Shown here: one piece after another, positions 10,566 to 20,836 of the stretch
How positions within the stretch are numbered: position 1 is the first letter of the stretch
How the letters are laid out: each line of letters starts with the position of its first letter
Source of the DNA: Azospirillaceae bacterium
GTDB lineage: Bacteria > Pseudomonadota > Alphaproteobacteria > Azospirillales > Azospirillaceae
Direction of reading: 5' to 3'
NCBI GenBank assembly: GCA_031291675.1
Contig: JARLIO010000034.1
Coordinates: 434,001 to 498,000 of the forward strand
Length of the DNA: 64,000 nt
Position numbers and translations under genes: made by a program
The notes under the pieces: generated by a model
Database searches by the model: none
What the model saw: only the letters and a program-made list of their open reading frames with translations
What the model was told of the DNA's origin: nothing

Positions 10566-12090
10566 CGAGGAACCCCCTACAGAGAATCGATAGTCTAGAC
10601 ATCGGGAAGGCAGCGGCACCAATACTGCCCCGCCCTCGGCTGCTCCCGGTCTCTGATGGACCTGAAATCGATATGATGGATAGCAATCGAGGTCTTGTCT
10701 TGGTGTCGTTCTGCGGTGCGCAAACTAAACGCCTATGGCTAGGGAATCAAGGGTGACCAAGCCGGATCCGACGCGTCGAGCGGCGTCGGAACCCGCCGCG
10801 GGTTGGTCCCGGTCAGGTCAATCGTGTACAAGCGGGCCGATCGCGCCCGGCCATCAGCCGACGCCGTCTCGCGGAAGAACATCAAGACCCGGCCGTTGGG
10901 CGCCCAGGTCGCGCCTTCGGTATGGAAGGCTTCGTCCAGTGTCCGTTCCCCGGTGCCATCAGGACGGATCACGCCGATCGAGAAACGACCGCCATTCTCG
11001 CGTGTAAAGGCGATCAAGTCACCCCGCGGTGACCAGACAGGACCATCATATCGCCCAGCGCCATAGCTGATGCGGTGAACATTTCCGCCGCCGGCATCCA
11101 TGATATACAATTGCGGTGAGCCGCCACGATCCGACTCAAAGACGATTTGACTGCCATCGGGCGAATAGCACGGTGCGGTGTCGATCGCATTCGTGTTGGT
11201 TAGCTGCGTTGTGTGGCGAGTCCGCAGATCCATGACGTAGATATTGGTTCGACCATTCTGCGCCAGGCTCATGATCACCCGGTTTCCATCGGGCGAGAAT
11301 CGGGGGGCAAAGGTCATCCCGGGAAAATCGCCCAGCAGTTCCTGGCGTCCGGTGTCGATGTTGAAGATGTAAACACGGGGCGTGTTGCGGAAATACGACA
11401 TATAGGTGATTTCCTGCGACGTCGGCGAGAACCGGGGAGTCAACACCAGGTCATTGCCGTCGGTCAGAAAGCGATGATTCTCACCGTCCTGATCCATGAT
11501 CGCCAGACGTTTTTTACGGGCCAGCATCGGCCCGCTTTCCGAGATATACACAATTCTCGTGTCAAAATAACCATCCTCACCGGTGACGCGCTTATAGATC
11601 GCGTCGGCGATGATATGAGCGACACGGCGCCAGTTGTTTGGGATCGTCGCATAGGCCAGGCCGGTCATTTGCTGTTCGGCGAAGACATCCCACAGGCGGA
11701 ACTCGACGCTGAGTTGACCATCGCCCTTGGGGCGAACCGCGCCGGTGACCAGGGCCTGGGCGTTGATGACCCGCCAATCCGCGAATCGCGGCGTCCCCGC
11801 CTGAAGGGACGCGGCATCCTGGATAAAGGCGTGCGGATCCACCGGCTTGAACAGACCGGAACGCTCCAGGTCGGCGGAAATCACGCCGGCGATGTCACGG
11901 CCAACCTGTCCCTCGCTGCTGGTGTCAGCAAAGAAGTTGGTGATCGCAATCGGCATCGGCTGCACATTGCCGTGCGTGATGTCGATATGCACTTCGGCAC
12001 GGGCGGACGAGCCGACCACCGTCAGGACGGTGAACACGGCTCCGACGGCCAATTGTGCCAGGTGGCGCGCACCCCGGGTCAGGATCTGGT

Positions 12091-13209
<1,119 letters not shown>

Positions 13210-13219
13210 CGTAACAACG

Positions 13220-13678
13220 TCAGTGTGAGCCGGGTTTGGCGCCGGCGCCGGGCAGCTCGGCGACCAGTCCGACTTTTTTGAAGCCGGCGGCACTCATCGT
13301 ACCCATGACTTCGAGCATCCGCCCGTAGGAGATCTGCTGGTCGCCACGCACCAGGACGCGGGCATCGGGATTGCTGTTGGTGATCGCCGACAGCATCGGC
13401 ACCAGATTGGCCAATTCAACCGGCGTCTCCTGAACAAAGATGCGGCCGTCGCCGGTCACCGACACAAACAGCGGATCCTTTTCCGACGCGATCGGCGGCG
13501 CCTTGGTTTTGGGAAGATCGACAGGAACCCCGACCGCCATCAAGGGCGCCGCGACCATGAACACGATCAGCAGCACCAGCATGACATCGACAAACGGCGT
13601 GACGTTGATTTCCGCCATCCGGGAGTAACCCCGCCGGCCTCGGCCACCGCCCGATCGGGATCTGATTTCCACGCCCAT
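13220..13678 (-). CDS. tolR: Tol-Pal motor protein TolR (ExbD family)
   Basis: TolR forms the proton channel with TolQ. It has a short arginine- and glycine-rich cytoplasmic start, then the single transmembrane helix preceded by MAEINVTPFVDVMLVLLIVF. The conserved aspartate for proton transfer is in PFVDVML. A periplasmic ExbD domain follows (LPKTKAPPIA, VLVRGDQQISYG). The 152-aa length is normal. The ATG lies 1 nt after the tolQ stop, indicating coupling. Confidence 0.96.
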   Translation of the reverse strand: MGVEIRSRSGGGRGRRGYSRMAEINVTPFVDVMLVLLIVFMVAAPLMAVGVPVDLPKTKAPPIASEKDPLFVSVTGDGRIFVQETPVELANLVPMLSAITNSNPDARVLVRGDQQISYGRMLEVMGTMSAAGFKKVGLVAELPGAGAKPGSH

Positions 13679-13679
13679 G

Positions 13680-14408
13680 TCAGGCCCGCTCTTCCAGATG
13701 CCGCGACAGGATCGACGCGAATTCAGACGCGAAATTCTCAAGCCGGTCGGCGTAGCGCGACAAGTCCGTGTTGAACTTGTTGTAAGCCACAACCGCCGGA
13801 ATCGCCGCCACCAGACCGAGCGCCGTGGCGATCAGCGCCTCGGCAATGCCAGGCGCCACGACGGCCAGGCTGGTGTTGTTGGAGTTGGCGATCGAGGTGA
13901 AGCTGTTGATGATGCCCCAGACGGTGCCAAACAGCCCGACGAAGGGCGACACCGAAGCCACCGAGGCCAGGAACACCATGTAGCGCTCGACCCGCGCCAT
14001 CTCACGGCCGATCGTCACCGCCATCACGCGTTCGACACGCGATTGCAGATTGGCGCGCATGGTGCCGGTCGCGGTCAGATTGCGTTCGGTGGCGTGTCGC
14101 CACTCCCGCATCGCCGCGGCGAAAGTCGCGCTCATCGGATCCCCGGGCCGCTTGCCGACCCGTTCATAGAGATTCTCCAACGAGCCGCCAGACCAGAAGC
14201 TCTCCTCAAAATCAGCGGCCCGCGCGTTGAGACGGCGCAGCGACGTGATTTTTTCGAAGATGATCGCCCAGCACCATATTGACGCTGCAAACAGAAGCAG
14301 CATCACCAGTTTGACAACCCAGTCGGCGGTCAGGAACAACCCCCACACCGACAGGTCGCGGTGGACAGCCGCCCCGAGTTGCACCGTGTCCATCACTGAT
14401 TGGTCCAT
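13680..14408 (-). CDS. tolQ: Tol-Pal motor protein TolQ (ExbB family)
   Basis: TolQ is the multi-spanning stator of the Tol motor. The 242-aa sequence has a first membrane helix around LVMLLLFAASIWCWAIIF, a cytoplasmic domain, and two further helices in the conserved SVSPFVGLFGTVWGIINSF and AEALIATALGLVAAIPAVVAYN segments. The latter matches the ExbB/MotA family signature. It is followed immediately by tolR and preceded by ybgC, the canonical order. Confidence 0.97.
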   Translation of the reverse strand: MDQSVMDTVQLGAAVHRDLSVWGLFLTADWVVKLVMLLLFAASIWCWAIIFEKITSLRRLNARAADFEESFWSGGSLENLYERVGKRPGDPMSATFAAAMREWRHATERNLTATGTMRANLQSRVERVMAVTIGREMARVERYMVFLASVASVSPFVGLFGTVWGIINSFTSIANSNNTSLAVVAPGIAEALIATALGLVAAIPAVVAYNKFNTDLSRYADRLENFASEFASILSRHLEERA

Positions 14409-14425
14409 TCGCTCAGTCTCATTCC

Positions 14426-14914
14426 TTAATTGCCGGCTCGGCGGAACGCGTTGGCCAAGGCGATGCGCACGGCCGACGGCAGGCGTACCGCCCGCCCCGC
14501 TTTGTCAATACACGCAAGCTTGGTCGATAGTCTGGTCAGCACGGCTTCGGCCCCACCCGAACCGGTGCGATGGATGCTCTGATGCATCTCCAGCGTCGCG
14601 CCGGAGATATTCGCGATCCTGGTGTGCACTGCAAGAAGATCATCCAGACGCGCCGGTATCAGATAGTCGATCTCACATCGCCGTACCGCGAATGCCACAC
14701 CGCTGTCGCGCCACAGTGCGACATGGGTGACCCCGGTCAGGCGCAGGACTTCGGTCCGCGCCCGTTCCGCGAAGCGCAAATAGGCGGCGTGATAGACGAT
14801 TCCGCCGGCATCCGTGTCCTCGTAATAGACCCGGACCGGGAATCGAAACACCGGTCCGTCGTCATCGCTCAACAGGGCCGGCATGGCATCGTCCAGAGGT
14901 CCCGCGTCAGACAT
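14426..14914 (-). CDS. ybgC: tol-pal-associated acyl-CoA thioesterase YbgC
   Basis: YbgC is a hotdog-fold (4-hydroxybenzoyl-CoA-type) thioesterase usually encoded at the start of tol-pal operons. The motif [20 protein letters not shown] contains the catalytic aspartate, with [10 protein letters not shown] after it. The ATG at 14914 overlaps the ruvB stop by 8 nt; the frame extends to 14962 but would then run further into ruvB. Length is 162 aa. Confidence 0.94.
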   Translation of the reverse strand: MSDAGPLDDAMPALLSDDDGPVFRFPVRVYYEDTDAGGIVYHAAYLRFAERARTEVLRLTGVTHVALWRDSGVAFAVRRCEIDYLIPARLDDLLAVHTRIANISGATLEMHQSIHRTGSGGAEAVLTRLSTKLACIDKAGRAVRLPSAVRIALANAFRRAGN

Positions 14915-16031
14915 CAACGGCCTCCTCCGGCAGATCGCCCAGCAGATCGAGTTGCGGGGCAACCGGCACCGGCACCGCCAGACCGAGATGACGGAACCCG
15001 GCCGCGGTCAAGGTCCGGCCGCGCGGCGTGCGCTGCAGCAAACCTTGTTGGATCAGGTAGGGTTCGATCACTTCCTCCAGCACGTCGCGCTGTTCGGACA
15101 ACGCGGCGGCAAGCGTTTCAATGCCGACCGGACCACCGGCATAGTTGACGGCGATGCAGCCGAGATAGCGCCGGTCCATGGCGTCGAGCCCGTGGCGATC
15201 GACCTCCAGCCGGGTCAGCGCGGCATCGGCGGTAAAGGCGTCGACCTCGGTCCGCCCGGCCACCAGCGCGATATCGCGCACCCGACGCAACAGGCGGCCC
15301 GCCACCCGTGGCGTGCCGCGGGCCCGTCTGGCGATTTCGGCGGCACCATCGGCGGTCAGCGCCAGGTCCAGCACCCGGGCGGCGCGGCGCACGATCTCCT
15401 CCAACTCGGCCGGTTCGTAAAATTGCAGCCGCAGCGGGATCCCGAATCGTTCCCGCAAGGGCCGGGTGATCAGCCCGGAACGCGTGGTCGCTCCGACCAG
15501 CGTGAAGGGCGGCAGGTCAATGCGGATCGAACGCGCCGCCGGGCCCTCGCCAATGATCAGGTCGAGCTGAAAATCCTCCATCGCCGGATAGAGGATCTCT
15601 TCGACCGCCGGACTCAGACGATGGATTTCGTCGATGAACAACACGTCAAAGGGCTGCAGATTGGTCAGCAGTGCCGCCAGATCCCCGGCCCGCGCGATCA
15701 CCGGACCCGAGGTCGCGCGGAACCCGGCCCCCATTTCCCGGCTGATGATCTGCGCCAACGTGGTCTTGCCCAGGCCCGGCGGACCAAACAGCAGAACATG
15801 GTCCAGCGCCTCGTTCCGGCTGCGCGCTGCGGCGATGAAGATCGCCAGATTTTCACGGGTCTGGCGTTGACCGATGAACGCGCTCAAGGTCTGCGGGCGA
15901 ATGACATTGTCGACGCCATCACCCGGCGCCATGGCCGGATCGACCACCCGATCCGCGGCGCCGTTCGCGCCGGCGCGCGGCGCAGAGCCCGGATCCGACG
16001 GCGGACGCGCTCCCGAGCGTGCGGCGCTCAC
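14907..16031 (-). CDS. ruvB: Holliday junction branch migration helicase RuvB
   Basis: RuvB is the AAA+ hexameric motor of the RuvAB complex. It shows Walker [10 protein letters not shown], Walker [10 protein letters not shown], sensor GATTRSGL and the C-terminal winged helix ending in [11 protein letters not shown]. The first ~40 residues are an Ala/Pro-rich extension before [13 protein letters not shown], making it 374 aa. The GTG start overlaps the ruvA stop in a GTGA quadruplet. Confidence 0.97.
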   Translation of the reverse strand: MSAARSGARPPSDPGSAPRAGANGAADRVVDPAMAPGDGVDNVIRPQTLSAFIGQRQTRENLAIFIAAARSRNEALDHVLLFGPPGLGKTTLAQIISREMGAGFRATSGPVIARAGDLAALLTNLQPFDVLFIDEIHRLSPAVEEILYPAMEDFQLDLIIGEGPAARSIRIDLPPFTLVGATTRSGLITRPLRERFGIPLRLQFYEPAELEEIVRRAARVLDLALTADGAAEIARRARGTPRVAGRLLRRVRDIALVAGRTEVDAFTADAALTRLEVDRHGLDAMDRRYLGCIAVNYAGGPVGIETLAAALSEQRDVLEEVIEPYLIQQGLLQRTPRGRTLTAAGFRHLGLAVPVPVAPQLDLLGDLPEEAVDV

Positions 16032-16642
16032 GAGCCCAGCTCCTTCAAGCCCTGACGGATCAGATCGCCCACGGCGGCGCCCTCACCCAGACGCCGCGCC
16101 GCGGCGCTGACCGCGGTGAAGGCCTCGACCCGGCGATAGCCCAGATTGACCAGCGCCGACACCGCGTCGGCGGTGGCCCCGGAGCCTTCCGGCAGCGTGA
16201 CCGCAGCGGCACCGGCGAGCGCCGGGCTCGCCGGGCCCAACGACCCGACCTTGTCCTTCAATTCGCTGACCAGACGGTTGGCCAGCCGCGGGCCGACCCC
16301 GTCGGCCGCGGCCAGGGCGGTTTTGTCCTGGGCGGCGATGGCCAGCGCCAGGCGGTCCGGTTCCAGGACCGACAGGATCGACAAGGCCACCTTGGCCCCG
16401 ACGCCCTGGACGGTATTCAGCAACCTGAACCATTCGCGCTCGGCCGGGTCGGCGAAACCATAAAGCTGGATCCGGTCTTCCCGGACCGACATCTCGACCG
16501 CAACCGACACCGCGGCACCCGGCGCCCCGAGCCGCGACAGGGTTCGCGACGAGCACGACACCCGATAGCCGACGCCGCCGACATCGATCACCGCCCAATC
16601 GAGCCCCGTGGCATCGAGGATTCCGGTCAATTTGGCAATCAT
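16028..16642 (-). CDS. ruvA: Holliday junction branch migration protein RuvA
   Basis: RuvA tetramers bind the four-way junction and load RuvB. The 204-aa protein begins [10 protein letters not shown], with the OB-fold region [14 protein letters not shown], helix-hairpin-helix motifs ([17 protein letters not shown] and [21 protein letters not shown]) and a C-terminal UBA-like domain that contacts RuvB ([21 protein letters not shown]). The ATG at 16642 overlaps the ruvC stop by 4 nt. Confidence 0.96.
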   Translation of the reverse strand: MIAKLTGILDATGLDWAVIDVGGVGYRVSCSSRTLSRLGAPGAAVSVAVEMSVREDRIQLYGFADPAEREWFRLLNTVQGVGAKVALSILSVLEPDRLALAIAAQDKTALAAADGVGPRLANRLVSELKDKVGSLGPASPALAGAAAVTLPEGSGATADAVSALVNLGYRRVEAFTAVSAAARRLGEGAAVGDLIRQGLKELGS

Positions 16643-17190
16643 GGCCGCCGTTCCTGCAGTTCGGCCTGCCGCCACACCCGGCGCGACGCCTCATGATGGG
16701 CGTGACAGACCGCGACCGCCAAGGCATCGGCGGCATCAGCGCTGTCATTGATGCAGCCCGGCAGCAGATGGCGGATCATCGCCTGAACCTGGGCCTTGTC
16801 CGCATGGCCGGCACCCACGACCGTCTTCTTGATCAGATTGGCCGAATATTCGGCAACTGAAAGCCCGGCCAGGGCCGGAACCAGCAGCACGATGCCCCGC
16901 GCCATGCCCAGCTTGAGCGTCGAGGCCGGGTTGCGGTTGACGAAGGTCTCCTCGACCGCGGCCTCGTCGGGCTTCCACGCCGCCAGAACCCCAACCAGAC
17001 CATCGTGGAGTTGCACCAACCGCTCCGCAAGGCTGCGGGTTTCGTCGGAGTGGACCGCCCCATCGGCAACATGACGCAGCCGGTTGCCGGCGACATCAAT
17101 GATCCCCCACCCGGTGTGACGCAAACCGGGATCAAGCCCGATCACCCGCGTCACCGGCGCGGGACCTGTTGCAGACGGGGTCGCCATCAT
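16639..17190 (-). CDS. ruvC: crossover junction endodeoxyribonuclease RuvC
   Basis: RuvC resolves Holliday junctions by symmetric nicking. The RNase-H-fold acidic residues are visible: D in [16 protein letters not shown] in AAVEETFVN, and the pair in [15 protein letters not shown]. Three start codons are stacked (GTG 17193, ATG 17190, ATG 17187); ATG 17190 overlaps the yebC stop as TGATG and was chosen. Length is 183 aa, normal for the family. Confidence 0.95.
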   Translation of the reverse strand: MMATPSATGPAPVTRVIGLDPGLRHTGWGIIDVAGNRLRHVADGAVHSDETRSLAERLVQLHDGLVGVLAAWKPDEAAVEETFVNRNPASTLKLGMARGIVLLVPALAGLSVAEYSANLIKKTVVGAGHADKAQVQAMIRHLLPGCINDSADAADALAVAVCHAHHEASRRVWRQAELQERRP

Positions 17191-17942
17191 CACGTCGTCA
17201 GCCGTTCCACCAAAGCGTCGGGAATATCAAAGTTTCCCGACACGTTCTGGACGTCGTCATTGTCCTCGAGAACATCAAGCAGTTTCAGCAGGCTCGTCGC
17301 GGCCTGCTCCTCGGTGACGGGAACCGCATTGGACGGGCGCCAGGCCAGGCGCGCCGTGTCCGCCGGTCCGAAGCGGGTTTCGAGCGCATCGCGCACCGCG
17401 ATGAAATCATCGATCGCGGTCGTGACCTCGTGGCTCTCGTCCGTCACGTCGACATTTTCCGCGCCGGCTTCCAGCGCCGCCTCGAACATCACGTCCGCCG
17501 CGGCGACCTTGACGGGATAAATGATCAGGCCGACCCGCGCGAACATGAAGCTGACCGAATTGGTTTCGCCCAGCGTTCCGCCGAATTTGGTAAAGGCCGA
17601 GCGAACCTCCGCCGCGGTGCGGTTGCGGTTGTCGGTCAGCGCCTCGACAATCAGCGCGGTACCGCCGGGGCCATAACCCTCATAGCGAACCTCCTCGTAA
17701 TTGGTGTCATCGCCCCCCGAAGAGCCGCTCTTGACCGCGCGGTCGATGCGGTCGCGCGCCATGTTCTGCTGGCGGGCCGCCTGGATCGCCGCGCGCAGCC
17801 GCGGATTTGCCGCCGGATCCGGCATCCCGGACTTGGCGGCAACCGTGATTTCGCGTGCCAGCTTGTTGAAGATTTTTGCCCGCCGGGCGTCTTGAGCGCC
17901 CTTGCGGTGCATGATGTTCTTGAATTGGGAATGGCCGGACAT
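17190..17942 (-). CDS. YebC/PmpR family protein (TACO1 type)
   Basis: YebC-family proteins were annotated as transcriptional regulators, and more recent work links them to relief of ribosome stalling. The 250-aa protein begins [19 protein letters not shown], almost the family consensus, and has the characteristic [11 protein letters not shown] and [19 protein letters not shown] segments. ATG at 17942 was chosen over an upstream start at 18008. Position directly upstream of ruvC is widely conserved. Confidence 0.95.
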   Translation of the reverse strand: MSGHSQFKNIMHRKGAQDARRAKIFNKLAREITVAAKSGMPDPAANPRLRAAIQAARQQNMARDRIDRAVKSGSSGGDDTNYEEVRYEGYGPGGTALIVEALTDNRNRTAAEVRSAFTKFGGTLGETNSVSFMFARVGLIIYPVKVAAADVMFEAALEAGAENVDVTDESHEVTTAIDDFIAVRDALETRFGPADTARLAWRPSNAVPVTEEQAATSLLKLLDVLEDNDDVQNVSGNFDIPDALVERLTT

Positions 17943-18135
17943 GCGCTTATGCGTCCCTAGGGGCAGGTTGAGCAAACATAGGGGGATTATCCATGAATTC
18001 GGTACCACGGCTCGTGCATCACCGTGCCGCGCCCCGCGAGGCGCTACGGTTCGGCCGGCAACACCGCACCCTCTGCTTAAAAAGTCAATATGGCGATATT
18101 AGGGCCCGACCTGCATCACGATCATCCCCCGGCGC

Positions 18136-18951
18136 TCAACGCTGCGGCAATGCCGGGGCCAGCCGGCCACCGACCCGCACCGGGGCGATACGCAGCGCCA
18201 GCCCGGTCCGATCATCGGTTTCAACGAAACAACCGCACACCGTCGCCTCGTTCTCGGCGGGCTTCAGCCGCTCGCCGGGCATCTTGCGCACGAAACGTTG
18301 AACCGCCCCCTCCTTCTGCATGCCGATCACACTGTCATAGTCGCCACACATGCCGGCGTCGGTCTGGTACGCTGTCCCGCCCGGCAGGACCTGGGCATCG
18401 GACGTCGGTATGTGGGTATGGGTGCCGACCACCAGAGAGACGCGCCCGTCGAGGAAATGCCCCATCGCCATCTTCTCGCTCGAGGCTTCGCCATGGAAAT
18501 CAACGATGATCGCGTCGACTCCACCGCCGAGGCGCTGCTGACGCAGCACGCGGTCCACCGCGGCAAACGGATCATCGAGGGCATCCATGAACAACCGGGC
18601 CATCGCGTTGATCACTAAAACCTTGCGCCCCTGACGTACCGTCAGCACCACGGCGCCGCGTCCCGGCGTTCCCTCGGGAAAATTCAGCGGCCGTAGCAGT
18701 CGCGGCTCCCGATCGATCTGGCTGACCAGTTCCTTCTGGTCCCAGACATGGTTGCCGGTGGTCAGGCCATCGATTCCGGCCTCAACGAACTCCCGCGTGA
18801 TCTTGTCGGTAATCCCGAACCCGCCTGCGGCATTTTCGCCATTGGCGACGATGACGTCGGGATCCAGCGCCTCACGCAATGCCGGCAGGTGTCGCAGCAC
18901 CCCATCCCGCCCCGAACGTCCCACAATGTCGCCTAAAAACAGCAGCCGCAC
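18136..18951 (-). CDS. YmdB-family metallophosphoesterase (TIGR00282 type)
   Basis: The 271-aa protein matches calcineurin-like phosphoesterases of the YmdB group, which hydrolyse 2',3'-cyclic nucleotides. Metal ligands are visible in order: GDIVGRSGRDG (D), ANGENAAGG (N, E), TTGNHVWDQKE (N, H), VDFHGEASSEK (H) and VGTHTHIPTSD (H, H). There is no signal peptide, so it is cytoplasmic. It lies 24 nt after the 5-formyl-THF cyclo-ligase gene, a common alphaproteobacterial pairing. The gap to yebC (17943-18135) contains an AT-rich stretch around 18075-18105 that could hold the yebC promoter. Confidence 0.92.
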   Translation of the reverse strand: MRLLFLGDIVGRSGRDGVLRHLPALREALDPDVIVANGENAAGGFGITDKITREFVEAGIDGLTTGNHVWDQKELVSQIDREPRLLRPLNFPEGTPGRGAVVLTVRQGRKVLVINAMARLFMDALDDPFAAVDRVLRQQRLGGGVDAIIVDFHGEASSEKMAMGHFLDGRVSLVVGTHTHIPTSDAQVLPGGTAYQTDAGMCGDYDSVIGMQKEGAVQRFVRKMPGERLKPAENEATVCGCFVETDDRTGLALRIAPVRVGGRLAPALPQR

Positions 18952-18975
18952 AGCATCCCCCTCACCACAACAACG

Positions 18976-19620
18976 TCACGACAACGGCGCGTCCCGCACC
19001 CAAAATGAAAACGCCTCGGTGACGACCCCGTCCAGCGGCTGGTCGAACCGGCCACACGGAACCGCTGCGATCTCCTGCGCCGCAAAACCCACGCCGATCG
19101 CGGTCACCGGCCGGCTGTGGCGGAGCAGGCCCAAGGTCCGATCATAGAAGCCACCGCCATAACCAAGGCGATGGCCGCACCGGTCAAACGCCAACAAGGG
19201 CACCAGCAAAGCCTCCGGAACGCAGAAGGGCTCGGTTTCGGACGGGATCGACACCCCGAAGGCCCCGGCCACCATCACGGTTTGCGGCCGCCAGCGTCTG
19301 AACCGCAGCGGTTCACCGCGGCGCACCACAACCGGGAGACACAGCGCATAGCCACGGTCATGCAAATCATGGAGGGCCACACGGACATCGATCTCGTCAT
19401 CGAGCGGCCAGTAACCGGCGACCAGCGCCGCAGGGCGGACCGAAGGCGTCGCCGCGAGTTCGTCAACGATCCGCGTCGCCAACCGCGCCCCGGCGTCAAC
19501 ACCAACCCGCCATGCCGCCAACCGGATCTGGCGGGCCGCCGCCCGCACCGTCGCCTTGGCTCGCCGTGCCGCGCCCGCGTCCGTCTCGGTATTCTCCATA
19601 GCGGCAACCATTCCGGGCAT
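18976..19620 (-). CDS. 5-formyltetrahydrofolate cyclo-ligase
   Basis: This enzyme (YgfA/Fau) uses ATP to convert 5-formyl-THF to 5,10-methenyl-THF. The 214-aa sequence has the N-terminal basic helix (RAAARQIRLAAWR), the VAGYWPLDDEIDVRVAL substrate segment and the diagnostic LLAFDRCGHRLGYGGGFYDRTL near the C-terminus. It follows 6S RNA on the same strand, the same ssrS-fau linkage seen in E. coli. Several ATGs cluster at the N-terminus (19620, 19608, 19596), so the first residues are uncertain. Confidence 0.94.
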   Translation of the reverse strand: MPGMVAAMENTETDAGAARRAKATVRAAARQIRLAAWRVGVDAGARLATRIVDELAATPSVRPAALVAGYWPLDDEIDVRVALHDLHDRGYALCLPVVVRRGEPLRFRRWRPQTVMVAGAFGVSIPSETEPFCVPEALLVPLLAFDRCGHRLGYGGGFYDRTLGLLRHSRPVTAIGVGFAAQEIAAVPCGRFDQPLDGVVTEAFSFWVRDAPLS

Positions 19621-19689
19621 GCTGACCGGCGCTCCGGATGGCGCCGGCCCGATCCGGAGCCTCAGAAAAATGGGGGGAAGCAGCCGCCT

Positions 19690-19845
19690 CAGCCGTTGGC
19701 ATTGTATCCTCTTGCGGCCTGCCTAGGCAGGTGGGCACCGCGTACCACGACCACGATCGCAGCAGAGACAGCTCCCGAGAGAATAGGTTATCGGCCCCAG
19801 GGATAAACAGCCTGTCGCACCACGCAGCCACTTCCCTTGCGCCTA
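19690..19845 (-). ncRNA. ssrS: 6S RNA
   Basis: The zapA to 5-FCL gap contains a long imperfect hairpin with alphaproteobacterial 6S features. On the minus strand these include TATCCCTGGGGCCGATAACC on the 5' side and GCGGTGCCCACCTGCCTAGG on the 3' side, which frame an open central bubble resembling promoter DNA. 6S RNA binds the housekeeping RNA polymerase holoenzyme. The zapA-ssrS-fau order is conserved across many proteobacteria. Ends are approximate, placed between the zapA stop (19848) and the start of the downstream gene. Confidence 0.85.
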
Positions 19846-19847
19846 AC

Positions 19848-20174
19848 TTAGGGACGATCCAGCCGGGCTGCAATATCTTCAATCCGCCGCGCCAATTGAT
19901 CGACCGCGCTGACCACGGCCTCCTCCTCCTGCGGGGCGAGCCGGTTGGCCGCGTCACCGCCGCCGCCGGCCTTGATGTCGAACAATTCATCGGCCAGCAG
20001 CAGCGCCGTCAGCGCCAGCAGATGCGCGTCGCTGCCCTGGCCGCTGCCGGACGCCGCCACCTGCCTGATTCGTTCGTCGACGAACGCGGCGATCTGAAGC
20101 AGACGATCCTGTTCGCCATCCCGGCAGGAGACGGCATAGCCGCGTCCGTTGAGCCTGACTTCGACGCGGGGCAT
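19848..20174 (-). CDS. zapA: cell division protein ZapA
   Basis: ZapA crosslinks FtsZ filaments at the Z ring. The 108-aa protein opens with the family domain PRVEVRLNGRGYAVSCRDGEQDRLLQIAAFVDERI and ends in a helical coiled coil (VSAVDQLARRIEDIAARL). It lies 3 nt downstream of the small coiled-coil gene and directly upstream of 6S RNA. Confidence 0.93.
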   Translation of the reverse strand: MPRVEVRLNGRGYAVSCRDGEQDRLLQIAAFVDERIRQVAASGSGQGSDAHLLALTALLLADELFDIKAGGGGDAANRLAPQEEEAVVSAVDQLARRIEDIAARLDRP

Positions 20175-20177
20175 AAA

Positions 20178-20402
20178 CTATTCCTCCAGCACGGTCTGCA
20201 AGCGACCGATCGCATCGTCGAGGCGGGCGGAAACCGCTTCGACGACCCCCTTTGCCTGGGCCTCCCCGGCTTGCGCAACACCAACCACCTGCTCGAGGCT
20301 CCGGCGCTCGACCTCGATACGCGTCTCATAATGTCCCAGCGCCGTCTCGAACCGATCGAGAGCAGCAGTCAGGCGGTGCAGTGCGGCATGCAAACGGTCC
20401 AT
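20178..20402 (-). CDS. small coiled-coil protein, DUF4164-like
   Basis: This 74-aa protein is predicted to be almost entirely helical with heptad-like spacing (LHAALHRLTAALDRFETALG; LEQVVGVAQAGEAQ; VSARLDDAIGRLQTVLEE). It has no signal peptide or membrane segment. Small proteins of the DUF4164 type sit directly upstream of zapA in many alphaproteobacteria, and this one is coupled to zapA by a 3-nt gap. By location it may act with ZapA in division; that is inference. Confidence 0.8.
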   Translation of the reverse strand: MDRLHAALHRLTAALDRFETALGHYETRIEVERRSLEQVVGVAQAGEAQAKGVVEAVSARLDDAIGRLQTVLEE

Positions 20403-20836
20403 TGGCGGGCGGGGCAGACAGTCATTGTCATCAGGTTCCGCAACATTAGAAGCCGTCTCCCTTTGTCGTCAACCATCGAGCGGCCTGATTATGACAAACA
20501 TCACCGCGGCACGCTGGACCCGACGATGATCCGGCCGCGGCTGCGGCACCGGCGACCCGTTCCGCCGCTCTCCGGCGCCATCGGGGCCGCCTTGGCAACG
20601 GGCACAACCCGGCCTGCGACACGGCGTCCCGCCCGATCGCGAAAGACGATGCGACCCCTTAAAGCGCGCGCGCGACCCGCGTCCCATTCGGATCTGCATC
20701 GACATCGTCGACATTGACGCGGTTGAATGACAGCGCCATGGTGCGACAGCCCCGGCAGGCCATCTGGCTCGGTTCCGGCGCTCGATTGGATGGCCGGGCT
20801 GCTGCCGGCCGTGTCTCTTTGCAGGATCCAGACCCC
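20403..20836. other. intergenic region between divergent zapA cluster and tkt
   Basis: These 434 nt separate two divergently transcribed units and must hold both promoters. A possible -35 element TTGACG occurs at 20714-20719 on the plus strand, without a good -10. The open frames here lack recognisable domains. A frame extending tkt upstream to 20714 is not conserved in appearance and was treated as non-coding. Confidence 0.4.

Noticed and set aside
20403-20836. Extra N-terminal coding for tkt from 20714
   Set aside because: The added 41 residues are not conserved and the start at 20837 matches the normal transketolase N-terminus.
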